From Geminicoccaceae bacterium (GTDB lineage Bacteria > Pseudomonadota > Alphaproteobacteria > Geminicoccales > Geminicoccaceae), in assembly GCA_020446285.1 (NCBI GenBank), contig JAGREZ010000475.1, positions 1-10,918 on the forward strand: a DNA stretch of 10,918 bases. The letters run 5' to 3'. The first letter of the stretch is position 1, and every line of letters starts with the position of its first letter. The notes below the pieces were generated by a model. That model worked only from the letters and a program-made list of their open reading frames with translations, did no database searches and had not been told where the DNA came from. Shown in pieces: positions 1 through 6,273 of this stretch. A program made the translations under genes and the position numbers.

Positions 1-16
1 TGGTCTGCGCCAGCCG

Positions 17-205
17 AAACGCTTAATTATTGCATTGCAGCACAGGCGGAGCCTCTGGACGCCTTGCTGAGCTCCTCCCTTCGAGGGGGCGAGCTGGAGC
101 GAATGTCAGAGTTCGCTCCCAGGACAGCCCCACGGGCTCTCCCATCCAGACGTTTAGCCTCCCTGATCTACTTGGCCGGGTCTTCGGACCCGGCTACTTT
201 TTTTT
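17..205 (+). ncRNA. Candidate structured non-coding RNA (3' part), family not identified
   Basis: The stretch folds on paper into a branched RNA ending in an intrinsic terminator. AAACG at 17-21 can pair with CGTTT at 151-155, and next to it TCTGGA at 54-59 pairs with TCCAGA at 145-150. Inside lie three hairpins: AGCTC...GAGCT at about 70-95 with a TCG loop region, GGAGCGAA/TTCGCTCC (perfect 8 bp, 96-119), and AGCCC/GGGCT with flanking GGA/TCC (122-142). Frame 1 is open from base 1 to 240, but its third-position GC is far lower than in the neighbouring genes and the peptide resembles nothing I know, so I read the region as non-coding. The 5' end is uncertain. An AT-rich TTAATTAT at 23-30 could be a -10 box, which would give a transcript of about 170 nt, or the RNA may begin before the window. 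It could be an alphaproteobacterial 6S RNA, the coding piece of a permuted tmRNA, or a structured 3' UTR. I cannot decide between these by eye. Confidence 0.5.
175..205 (+). terminator. Strong rho-independent terminator
   Basis: GCCGGGTC at 175-182 pairs perfectly with GACCCGGC at 187-194 around a TTCG tetraloop. TAC and eight consecutive T (198-205) follow. This is a textbook intrinsic terminator for a plus-strand transcript, and it supports an RNA or gene ending here. Confidence 0.88.
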
Positions 206-303
206 GTAGGCTGGATAAACGCCTTGGGGCGCGTTCATAGGGTTTGTGCCATTTTTCGTCAAGAGTGATTTGGTGGCAACAGACTGATGTTCTTCATTTG
301 TTG

Positions 304-337
304 AAAAACATGCGATACCATCCTGCTTCAGGACGGT
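304..337 (-). terminator. Probable terminator of sufE
   Basis: Read on the minus strand, just after the sufE stop codon, ACC-TCCTG pairs with CAGGA-GGT (arms 335-337/329-333 and 321-325/317-319, one mismatch, 3-nt loop). A run of five T lies 8 nt further on (304-308). The gap before the T run makes it weaker than the terminator at 175-205. Confidence 0.4.
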
Positions 338-343
338 GCCGGG

Positions 344-790
344 TCAGGGTCGGTCGCGGGTCGCAGCGAGCGCGGCCGCAAGCTGACGGATCCGGGCGAG
401 CATCGCATAAAGGCCGTTCTGGCGGCCGGGGGTCAGCATCCGGCCGAGCCCGATCCGCTCGAATACATCGGTCTCCCATCCGGCAATGTCCCCGGGCTTT
501 CGATTGTCGAACAGGCGCAGTACCAGAACGACCAGACCCTTGACGATCACGGCATCGCTGTCGGCGGCAAGCTGCATCCGTCCGCTGGTGGTGTCGAGGT
601 CCGCCGCCAGCCAGACCTGGCTCTGGCAGCCGCGCACGCGCGTGGTCTCGTTCTTCAGCGCATCCGCCATCGGCGGCAGTTCCCTGCCGAGTTCGACAAT
701 GTGCTCGATCGTTTCGCGGGGTTCGTCAAACAGTTCGAACTCCTCGACGATCTCCTTCTCGGCTTCGGCCAGTTCCGGCGACTGCTCCAT
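344..790 (-). CDS. sufE: SufE family cysteine desulfurase-associated sulfur acceptor
   Basis: SufE proteins accept sulfur from a cysteine desulfurase (SufS type) as a persulfide and pass it to Fe-S cluster assembly in the cytoplasm. The 148-residue product has the usual SufE length. It carries the family signature around the active-site cysteine, V-R-G-C-Q-S-Q-V-W, with the sulfur-accepting Cys at residue 55. Later parts, such as VLVLRLFDNRKP and the C-terminal R-x-N-G-L-Y-A-M-L motif, are also typical. I chose the ATG at 790 because the protein then begins MEQSPEL. An upstream in-frame ATG at 835 would add 15 residues unlike the family. The Shine-Dalgarno is weak (AGAAAG). The rest of the suf operon is not adjacent, so this is a stand-alone copy. 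It diverges from the amidotransferase gene across a short region with an inverted repeat. Confidence 0.93.
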   Translation of the reverse strand: MEQSPELAEAEKEIVEEFELFDEPRETIEHIVELGRELPPMADALKNETTRVRGCQSQVWLAADLDTTSGRMQLAADSDAVIVKGLVVLVLRLFDNRKPGDIAGWETDVFERIGLGRMLTPGRQNGLYAMLARIRQLAAALAATRDRP

Positions 791-827
791 CGATCGGCTT
801 TCTTTTCGAAATATGCAAGGGACGCAG

Positions 828-846
828 GCGGTCATATGTTGACCGC
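828..846. promoter_or_regulatory. Inverted repeat, candidate operator between sufE and the amidotransferase gene
   Basis: GCGGTCA (828-834) and TGACCGC (840-846) are perfect 7-bp arms separated by TATGT. The repeat lies in the 86-base gap between two divergent genes, 37 bases upstream of the sufE start and 30 bases upstream of the GTG at 877. That is where a dimeric regulator could control one or both. I do not recognise it as a standard Fur, IscR or RirA site. Confidence 0.45.
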
Positions 847-876
847 GAGCCCTCCGTCAATGTCAGCGTCCGACAT

Positions 877-1590
877 GTGAAAGCGCCCGCGATGATCAGT
901 CCAGTGCCGCGTATCCTGGTTCTGCAGCATTCCCCCGAATCGCCGCTCGGCGCACTGGCCGGCCCGATTGCCGAAGCGGGCAGCGATATCACCGTCATCG
1001 ACTGCTCGAACGGGATCGAGGTAACGGACGCGCATCGCCGCTTCGACGGGCTCATCCTGCTCGGTGGCGTGCAGTGTGCGGTGGATGACGCGCACTGGCC
1101 GCACCTCGTCGGCCTGCTCGATCTCATTCGCCACTATCGGGAGGATCGGCCCGTCCTCGGCATCTGTCTCGGTGCGCAGCTCATCGCCCGCGCCCTTGGC
1201 GGCACGGTGTTCCCGGACACGCACCGGGAATTCGGTTTCGTCGAGCTCGAACGATGCGGTGAGGACGATCCGCTGACCGGCGGTTTGCCGGAGCGCATCC
1301 ACATCATGCAGTGGCATGACGATTGTTTCACCCGCCCCGCCGATTCCACGCCGCTCCTGACCAGTGCTACCTGTCCCGATCATGCCTTTCGCCATGGAGA
1401 GAGGGTTCACGCGTTTCAGGGGCATGTCGAGGTCGACGAGGCGATCGTTGCGAACTGGGGACGGATGCGGGCAAGGCTCACGGGCGACGATGCCGTGCCG
1501 GCGATGCTCGCCGCACAGGCGGACCGGTATCTCGACGCGGCGAAGGCGACGGGCAGGGAAATCGCACGTCGCTGGATGACCCTCTTCTGA
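877..1590 (+). CDS. Class I glutamine amidotransferase domain protein (stand-alone)
   Basis: This is a single-domain class I glutamine amidotransferase resembling the glutaminase half of GMP synthase. Such enzymes release ammonia from glutamine, or in relatives hydrolyse gamma-glutamyl bonds. The nucleophile elbow G-I-C-L-G-A-Q places the catalytic Cys at residue 97. The F-Q-G-H-V-E motif gives His183 and Glu185, so the Cys-His-Glu triad is complete. L-I-L-L-G-G at about 59-64 is the usual oxyanion-side strand. At 237 residues there is room only for the GATase domain plus a C-terminal helical extension, with no synthetase partner next door, so the acceptor substrate is unknown. The start is unsettled: GTG at 877 or ATG at 892 (five codons shorter), neither with a clear ribosome binding site. 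The C-terminus faces the photolyase gene tail to tail with a 6-base gap. Confidence 0.87.
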   Translation: MKAPAMISPVPRILVLQHSPESPLGALAGPIAEAGSDITVIDCSNGIEVTDAHRRFDGLILLGGVQCAVDDAHWPHLVGLLDLIRHYREDRPVLGICLGAQLIARALGGTVFPDTHREFGFVELERCGEDDPLTGGLPERIHIMQWHDDCFTRPADSTPLLTSATCPDHAFRHGERVHAFQGHVEVDEAIVANWGRMRARLTGDDAVPAMLAAQADRYLDAAKATGREIARRWMTLF

Positions 1591-1596
1591 CGCGGG

Positions 1597-2991
1597 TCAG
1601 CTCGCCTTCATGTTGCGGAAGGCTTCGAGCGCACGGTTTCTCGCCGTGGCATGGTCGACAATGGGGCTGGGATAGCTTGCACCGAGGCGGACATCGGCGC
1701 GGTCGAGAACGTCCGCCGGCGCATCGGCGGGTTTGTGGATCCATTCGGCCGGCAGCCTTGCGAGTTCGGGCACGAAACGGCGGACATAGTCGCCGTTCGG
1801 ATCGAAGCGCTCGCCCTGCACGGTCGGATTGAAGATGCGGAAATAGGGTGCGGCGTCGATTCCGCTGCCGGCAACCCATTGCCAGCCCATCGAATTGTTC
1901 GCCAGATCGGCATCGACCAGTGTGTCATGGAACCATTCGAGGCCACTGCGCCAGTGGATCATGAGGTTCTTGGTGAGAAAGGACCCCGTGAGCATGCGCA
2001 CGCGATTGTGCATATAGCCCGTCTGCCAGAGCTCGCGCATCCCGGCATCGACGACGGGAAACCCGGTTCGCCCCTCCTGCCAGGCACGCAGCCGTTCTGC
2101 ATCATCGCGCCAGGGAAATGCCTCGAACCCGGCGCGCAGGGAGGTTTCCGGCATGGCCGGATTGTGGAACAGGCAGTGTGCCGCGAAGTCGCGCCATGCG
2201 ATCTGGCGGAGATAGGCGAATGTCCTTTCATCCTCCACCATCTGCAGCCGTGCCACGATCTGCCGAGGCGAGATCAGGCCCGCATGGAGGAAGGGCGAGA
2301 GCCGCGAAACGCCGGCGATGGCGGGGAAATCACGGTCCTTCGCGTAGCTGTCGAGCGCTTCCTCGACAAATGCGTCCAGCCGTTCGCGCGCTGCTTCCTC
2401 GCTCACCCGCCAGCTCTCGCGCAGCCCGCCAGCCCAGTCGGGGGCGGTGGGCAGCAAGCGAAGATCATCATTGTCGAGACCATGGTCGGACCAGCGTGTG
2501 GCGTCGGGCCGCGGAAGACAGACGAGATGCCCGAGTCCGCTCTGCCATTGCCTGAAATAGGGCGTGAAGACCTTGTACGGCCCGCCGTTCTTCTGCCGGA
2601 TCCCGAAGGGCTCGAAGAGGGTGCGGCCGGGAAAGCTCGCGACCCGGATTCCGCGTGCCTTGAGGTCGGCCTTGATCTTTCTGTCCTGTCCGATGGCGAA
2701 AGGCTCGTACCGACGGGTCCAGAAAACCGTGTCGGCGCCGGTTGCCTCGATCACCTCGTCGAGAATGGTGGCGGAGTCTCCCTCGCGCCGAAGGACGGGC
2801 ATCTCCAGGGCTTCGAGCGCGTGATGCAGCCACCAGCGAGCGGCACCGCCCGCCCGCCAGGCACCGGCGGCCGCGTCATCGAGAATGAAGAGCGGCAGGA
2901 CCGGCTTGCCCGATGACACCGCCGCATGCAGGGCCGGATGATCACCCGTCCGCAGATCGTCGCGCAGCCACAAGACGATCGGTGCGGTCAT
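1597..2991 (-). CDS. phrB: Deoxyribodipyrimidine photolyase (class I cryptochrome/photolyase family)
   Basis: The product is a light-driven, FAD-dependent repair enzyme that splits cyclobutane pyrimidine dimers. At 464 residues it matches the length of the E. coli enzyme. The N-terminal alpha/beta domain starts with I-V-L-W-L-R-D-D-L-R (about 5-14). The helical FAD-binding domain covers about 200-455, with W-R-D-F at 266-269, W-Q-E-G-R-T-G-F-P at 304-312, G-Y-M-H-N-R at 325-330, and N-N-S-M-G-W-Q-W at 365-372 followed by the A-A-P-Y-F-R-I-F-N-P signature. Trp304, Trp347 and Trp370 sit where the electron-transfer Trp triad is expected from flanking similarity to E. coli PhrB. The open frame extends upstream to 3105, but the extra residues overlap the pdeM gene and lack similarity. 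The start is therefore ATG 2991 (or 2997, two codons earlier), with no strong ribosome binding site. It follows pdeM by about 50 bases in the same direction, so it may be cotranscribed with the helicase-pdeM pair. Confidence 0.95.
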   Translation of the reverse strand: MTAPIVLWLRDDLRTGDHPALHAAVSSGKPVLPLFILDDAAAGAWRAGGAARWWLHHALEALEMPVLRREGDSATILDEVIEATGADTVFWTRRYEPFAIGQDRKIKADLKARGIRVASFPGRTLFEPFGIRQKNGGPYKVFTPYFRQWQSGLGHLVCLPRPDATRWSDHGLDNDDLRLLPTAPDWAGGLRESWRVSEEAARERLDAFVEEALDSYAKDRDFPAIAGVSRLSPFLHAGLISPRQIVARLQMVEDERTFAYLRQIAWRDFAAHCLFHNPAMPETSLRAGFEAFPWRDDAERLRAWQEGRTGFPVVDAGMRELWQTGYMHNRVRMLTGSFLTKNLMIHWRSGLEWFHDTLVDADLANNSMGWQWVAGSGIDAAPYFRIFNPTVQGERFDPNGDYVRRFVPELARLPAEWIHKPADAPADVLDRADVRLGASYPSPIVDHATARNRALEAFRNMKAS

Positions 2992-3047
2992 GGACATGAC
3001 ATCCGGGTTTGTCGTGGATGGAAGAGGTCGGGTTGCATGAGTGTCGT

Positions 3048-3773
3048 TCACATCCGGTGGCGGCGCCAGTCCGGCGGATCGGGCATGAGGCGTGTGGCCG
3101 GACATTCGAACAATCGCGTTTCGCCCGTGATATGGGTCGTCGCGGCCGTATCGAACAGGGTGGCGATGGCGGGATCGAGGACATTGAGCCCGCCCGTATA
3201 ACTGCCGAAGGCCGGCAGGATCAGCAGGCGGCGGTCATGGATGAAGCAGGGACGGCGCGTGCGGCGCTGGCGGTTGCCGATGCGCGCGACCGGGTGGAGA
3301 TGACCCGCAATGAGCCCGTCGGTCCGCCGATCGGGCAGGTGGCGCAGGGTGAGCCCGCCGATGCGGATTTCGTCGACGGTCGATCCCGGAAGCGTGTCCG
3401 GCAGGGTTTCATCGTGATTGCCGCGTATCCAGACCCATTCGACCTCTCGCGCGAGCGCCTCGAGGCGGTCGGCGGCCTCGCCCGTGAGGAATCGTGCTCC
3501 CGCCGTGTCGTGGAAGCCGTCGCCAAGGCTTATCAGCCGTTCCGGCCGCCATTCCGCGACGATCGCAGCGAGCTTCTTCAGTGTGACGAGTGTGTCATAG
3601 GGCGGCAGCATGGTGCCGCGCCGGGCGAACGCGCTGCCCTTTTCGAGGTGCAGATCGGCGACGATGAGGGTGCGGCTGGCCTCATGCAGCAGTACGCCGC
3701 GCGGATCGAGCAGGAGCGTTTCGTCGCCGAAGGAGAGCGTGGCCGGATGCACGGCTTCCCCTGTCACCATCAT
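3048..3773 (-). CDS. pdeM: PdeM-type metallophosphoesterase (ligase-associated DNA damage response)
   Basis: This is a calcineurin-like metallophosphoesterase of the family annotated as the ligase-associated DNA damage response endonuclease PdeM. All metal-binding blocks are present in order: D-L-H-L-E-K-G (Asp40, His42), G-D-G-F-H-D (Asp85), G-N-H-D-E (Asn119, His120) and G-H-L-H-P (His158, His160). The length, 241 residues, is normal. Its ATG overlaps the stop codon of the upstream helicase gene by four bases (ATGA at 3773-3770). A GAGG lies about 8 bases before it, inside the helicase gene, so the two are translationally coupled. A second ATG directly follows the first, making the exact start uncertain by one codon. 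Family knowledge links this protein to the Lhr-like helicase, an ATP-dependent ligase and an MBL-fold exonuclease. Only the helicase is present here. Confidence 0.93.
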   Translation of the reverse strand: MMVTGEAVHPATLSFGDETLLLDPRGVLLHEASRTLIVADLHLEKGSAFARRGTMLPPYDTLVTLKKLAAIVAEWRPERLISLGDGFHDTAGARFLTGEAADRLEALAREVEWVWIRGNHDETLPDTLPGSTVDEIRIGGLTLRHLPDRRTDGLIAGHLHPVARIGNRQRRTRRPCFIHDRRLLILPAFGSYTGGLNVLDPAIATLFDTAATTHITGETRLFECPATRLMPDPPDWRRHRM

Positions 3774-6190
3774 GGAAGCGCCTCGTCGAGCAGATCGCGG
3801 GTGATGTCGTCGAGCATCGCATCGACACTGTCGCCCTCGACCCGTTCGCGGCCGATGGTCGCGATGATCGACACCGCGAAGGGCGAGATGCGGTCGAGCC
3901 TGCGGTGGCGGATGCGGCCCTGCACCTCGTTGAGAAGATCGCTCAGACGGCGGATGTCGGTCAGGCCCTGCGCGGCCTCGATGCGTGCCGCGCGCAGGAG
4001 GATATGGTCCGGCTCGTGCTTGCGCAGGACGTCATAGATGAGATCGGCGTTGAAGGTGACCTGACGGCCGGTCTTCTCGGCACCCGGATGACGGCGTTCG
4101 ATCAGTCCCGCGACGACCGCGCAATTGCGGAACAGGCGTCGGGTCATGCTGCTCTCGGCCATCCATTCCTCGAGATCGTCGCCGAGAAGATCGAGGCTGA
4201 AGAGGGATTCGACATCAGCCGGCGGTTCGAGGCTCCATGTGGCGATGCAGTAATCCGAGGCGACAAAGCCGAGCGGTCGGCAGCCCGCGCGCTGCAGGCG
4301 TCTGGTGAGCAGCATGCCCAGAGTCTGGTGGGCATTGCGGCCGGCAAAACCATAGGCGACGAGATAGTGGCGGCCGCGTCGCTCGAAGGTTTCAACCAGC
4401 AGTTCGTCATCCTGCACATGCGCGGAGCGTTCTTCCTGTTGTCGCAGCCATTCGCCGACCTGCGACGGCAGGTCCGTCCATCGCCCGGGCTCGGCGAGGA
4501 TGCGGCGGACGCGCTTGGCAAGGTGGCTCGACAGGGGCAGGCGGCCGCCGGCATAGGCGGGGATCTTCGGCTCACTGGCTGATTTGGCCAGCTGGGCCAT
4601 GACCTCATTGTTGCGGATGCCGACCAGTTCGAGAAGCCTGCCGGCGAACAGAAAGCTGTCGCCCGGCGTCAGCATCGAGACGAAATACTCCTCGATTTCG
4701 CCGAGAACGCGCCCGCGTCCCAGACGTACCCGCATGACGGGCGCCTCGACGATGGTGCCGACATTCATGCGATAGGCGCGGATCATGCGCGGATCGGCGA
4801 GGCGGAACGTCCCGTCCTCCTGCTTCGCCAGTCGGCGGAACCGGTCATAGCCGCCAAGCGCATATCCACCCGTGGCAACAAATTCCACCACCTCGTCGAA
4901 GGTCGTGCGATCGAGGTCGGCATAGGGGGCTGTCCAGCCGACTTCCTCGAACAGCAGGTCCGGATCGAACGGGCCGGCGCAGGCCGTTCCGAGCACATGC
5001 TGGGCGAGCACGTCGAGGGCCGCGTGCGCTGGCGGGTCGGCGTCCAGTGCGCCTTCGCGCATGGCTTCCTCGGCGGCGATGCACTCCAGCACCTCGAAGC
5101 GGTTGGCGGGCACCAGAACCGCGCGGCTTGCCTCGTCGAAACGGTGATTGGCGCGACCGATGCGCTGGAGCAGGCGGCTTACGCCCTTGGGTGCACCTAC
5201 CTGAATGACGAGATCGACATTGCCCCAATCGATGCCGAGATCGAGCGAAGAGGTACAGACCACCGCGCGCAGATCGCCCCGCGCCATGGCCGCCTCGACC
5301 TTGCGCCGCTGATCGACCGCGAGGCTGCCGTGATGCAGGGCGATGGGCAGGCTCCTTTCGTTCATCTTCCAGAGTGCACCGAAAAGGAGCTCGGCCTGGG
5401 CGCGGGTGTTGACGAAGACGAGCGCCGTCCGGACCTGCTCGATCCGCGCAAAGACCATGGCGGTCGCATAGAGCGCCATATGGCCCGACCAGGGCATGCA
5501 TGCATCGGCGAGCGCGATCTCGGTCTCGGGTCTTTCACCGCCCCGCGCGTTGATGATGCGTGCCCGGTCGACGGCCGGGGTGAGGAAGCGGAGCATTGCC
5601 GGCGGGTCGGCGATGGTGGCGGAAAGACCGATGAAGCGCGCGCCCGGTGCGATGCGGCGAAGCCGGGCAAGGCCGAGACCAAGAAGAGCACCGCGCTTGC
5701 TCGTGGCGATGGCGTGAAGCTCGTCGAGAATGACCGCCCGCAGGTTCCCGAACATGTTCCCGGAATCCTCGTAGGAAAGCAGCAGGGCGAGGCTTTCGGG
5801 CGTCGTCAACAGCATGTCCGGCGGCTTGCGGCGCTGCCGCTGGCGACGATTCTGCGGTGTGTCTCCGGTACGGGTCTCGATGCTGACGGTGAGTTCCATT
5901 TCGGCCACGGGTGTCTGCAGGTTGCGCGCGACATCGGTGGTGAGCGCCTTGAGCGGCGAGATGTAGAGCGTGTGCAGGGACTGGCGCGAGCCGTTTTCGA
6001 TGAGATCGACGAGGCTCGGCAGGAAGCCTGCCAGGGTCTTGCCGCCGCCGGTCGGGGCGATCAGCAGCGTGTCCGGCGCGTTCCCGCCGCCTTCGAGCAT
6101 GGCGAGCTGGTGGTGGCGCGGCTGCCAGCCACGGCCTTCGAACCATGTCGCGAGTACGGCCGGCAGTTCCGGGGCATTCGTCTCAACCAT
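3770..6190 (-). CDS. Lhr-family DEXH-box helicase, ligase-associated DNA damage response type
   Basis: This is a superfamily 2 ATP-dependent nucleic acid helicase, 806 residues long, the usual size for the short Lhr-core type associated with bacterial DNA ligase operons. Visible motifs are Walker A A-P-T-G-G-G-K-T (45-52), motif Ia I-S-P-L-K-A-L (77-83), T-T-P-E-S (129-133), the DEXH box D-E-L-H (156-159), motif III S-A-T (190-192), H-H-G-S (286-289), T-S-S-L-D-L-G-I-D-W-G (313-323) and motif VI Q-R-I-G-R-A-N-H (342-349). A winged-helix region (about 385-480) and the Lhr-specific C-terminal beta domain follow, including the G-R-G-R-V-L-G-E-I-E-E-Y-F stretch near 490-505. It is the first gene of the minus-strand repair block and overlaps pdeM by 4 bases. 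No good Shine-Dalgarno precedes ATG 6190. Its promoter region is shared with the divergent EAL-like gene and contains a TTAACG palindrome. Confidence 0.95.
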   Translation of the reverse strand: MVETNAPELPAVLATWFEGRGWQPRHHQLAMLEGGGNAPDTLLIAPTGGGKTLAGFLPSLVDLIENGSRQSLHTLYISPLKALTTDVARNLQTPVAEMELTVSIETRTGDTPQNRRQRQRRKPPDMLLTTPESLALLLSYEDSGNMFGNLRAVILDELHAIATSKRGALLGLGLARLRRIAPGARFIGLSATIADPPAMLRFLTPAVDRARIINARGGERPETEIALADACMPWSGHMALYATAMVFARIEQVRTALVFVNTRAQAELLFGALWKMNERSLPIALHHGSLAVDQRRKVEAAMARGDLRAVVCTSSLDLGIDWGNVDLVIQVGAPKGVSRLLQRIGRANHRFDEASRAVLVPANRFEVLECIAAEEAMREGALDADPPAHAALDVLAQHVLGTACAGPFDPDLLFEEVGWTAPYADLDRTTFDEVVEFVATGGYALGGYDRFRRLAKQEDGTFRLADPRMIRAYRMNVGTIVEAPVMRVRLGRGRVLGEIEEYFVSMLTPGDSFLFAGRLLELVGIRNNEVMAQLAKSASEPKIPAYAGGRLPLSSHLAKRVRRILAEPGRWTDLPSQVGEWLRQQEERSAHVQDDELLVETFERRGRHYLVAYGFAGRNAHQTLGMLLTRRLQRAGCRPLGFVASDYCIATWSLEPPADVESLFSLDLLGDDLEEWMAESSMTRRLFRNCAVVAGLIERRHPGAEKTGRQVTFNADLIYDVLRKHEPDHILLRAARIEAAQGLTDIRRLSDLLNEVQGRIRHRRLDRISPFAVSIIATIGRERVEGDSVDAMLDDITRDLLDEALP

Positions 6191-6204
6191 GATTTCGTTC
6201 AGGC

Positions 6205-6230
6205 TTAACGGGCGTTAACAATAAATTAGG
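6205..6230. promoter_or_regulatory. AT-rich divergent promoter zone with palindrome (CtrA-like candidate)
   Basis: TTAACG at 6205-6210 and CGTTAA at 6213-6218 form a palindrome with a 2-base centre. An AT-rich run, AACAATAAATTAG, follows in otherwise GC-rich DNA. It lies 15 bases before the helicase start and about 56 bases before the EAL-like gene, so either or both could be controlled from it. The arrangement TTAA-N6-TTAAC resembles the alphaproteobacterial CtrA motif TTAA-N7-TTAA but is one base short, so the identification is tentative. Confidence 0.4.
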
Positions 6231-6273
6231 ATCCTCCGTTTATTCCTCATGCGGCCAGCCGGGGATATCGAGG

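Noticed and set aside
1..240. Open frame 1 from the first base to a TAG at 238-240
   Set aside because: Its third-position composition is unlike the neighbouring genes, it reads through the terminator hairpin, and the peptide has no recognisable features.
791..835. Upstream ATG of sufE at 835
   Set aside because: The 15 extra residues are not typical of SufE, and this start would place the coding region inside the inverted repeat at 828-846.
1651..2916. Plus-strand open frame of 421 codons opposite the photolyase gene
   Set aside because: It is an antisense shadow in GC-rich DNA. The minus-strand frame carries the full photolyase signature.
2992..3105. N-terminal extension of the photolyase to an ATG at 3105
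   Set aside because: The added residues overlap the end of pdeM, are low in complexity and do not resemble photolyase N-termini. The fold begins right after ATG 2991.
4997..6208. Plus-strand open frame of 403 codons opposite the helicase gene
   Set aside because: It is antisense to the conserved helicase motifs and has no recognisable domain of its own.
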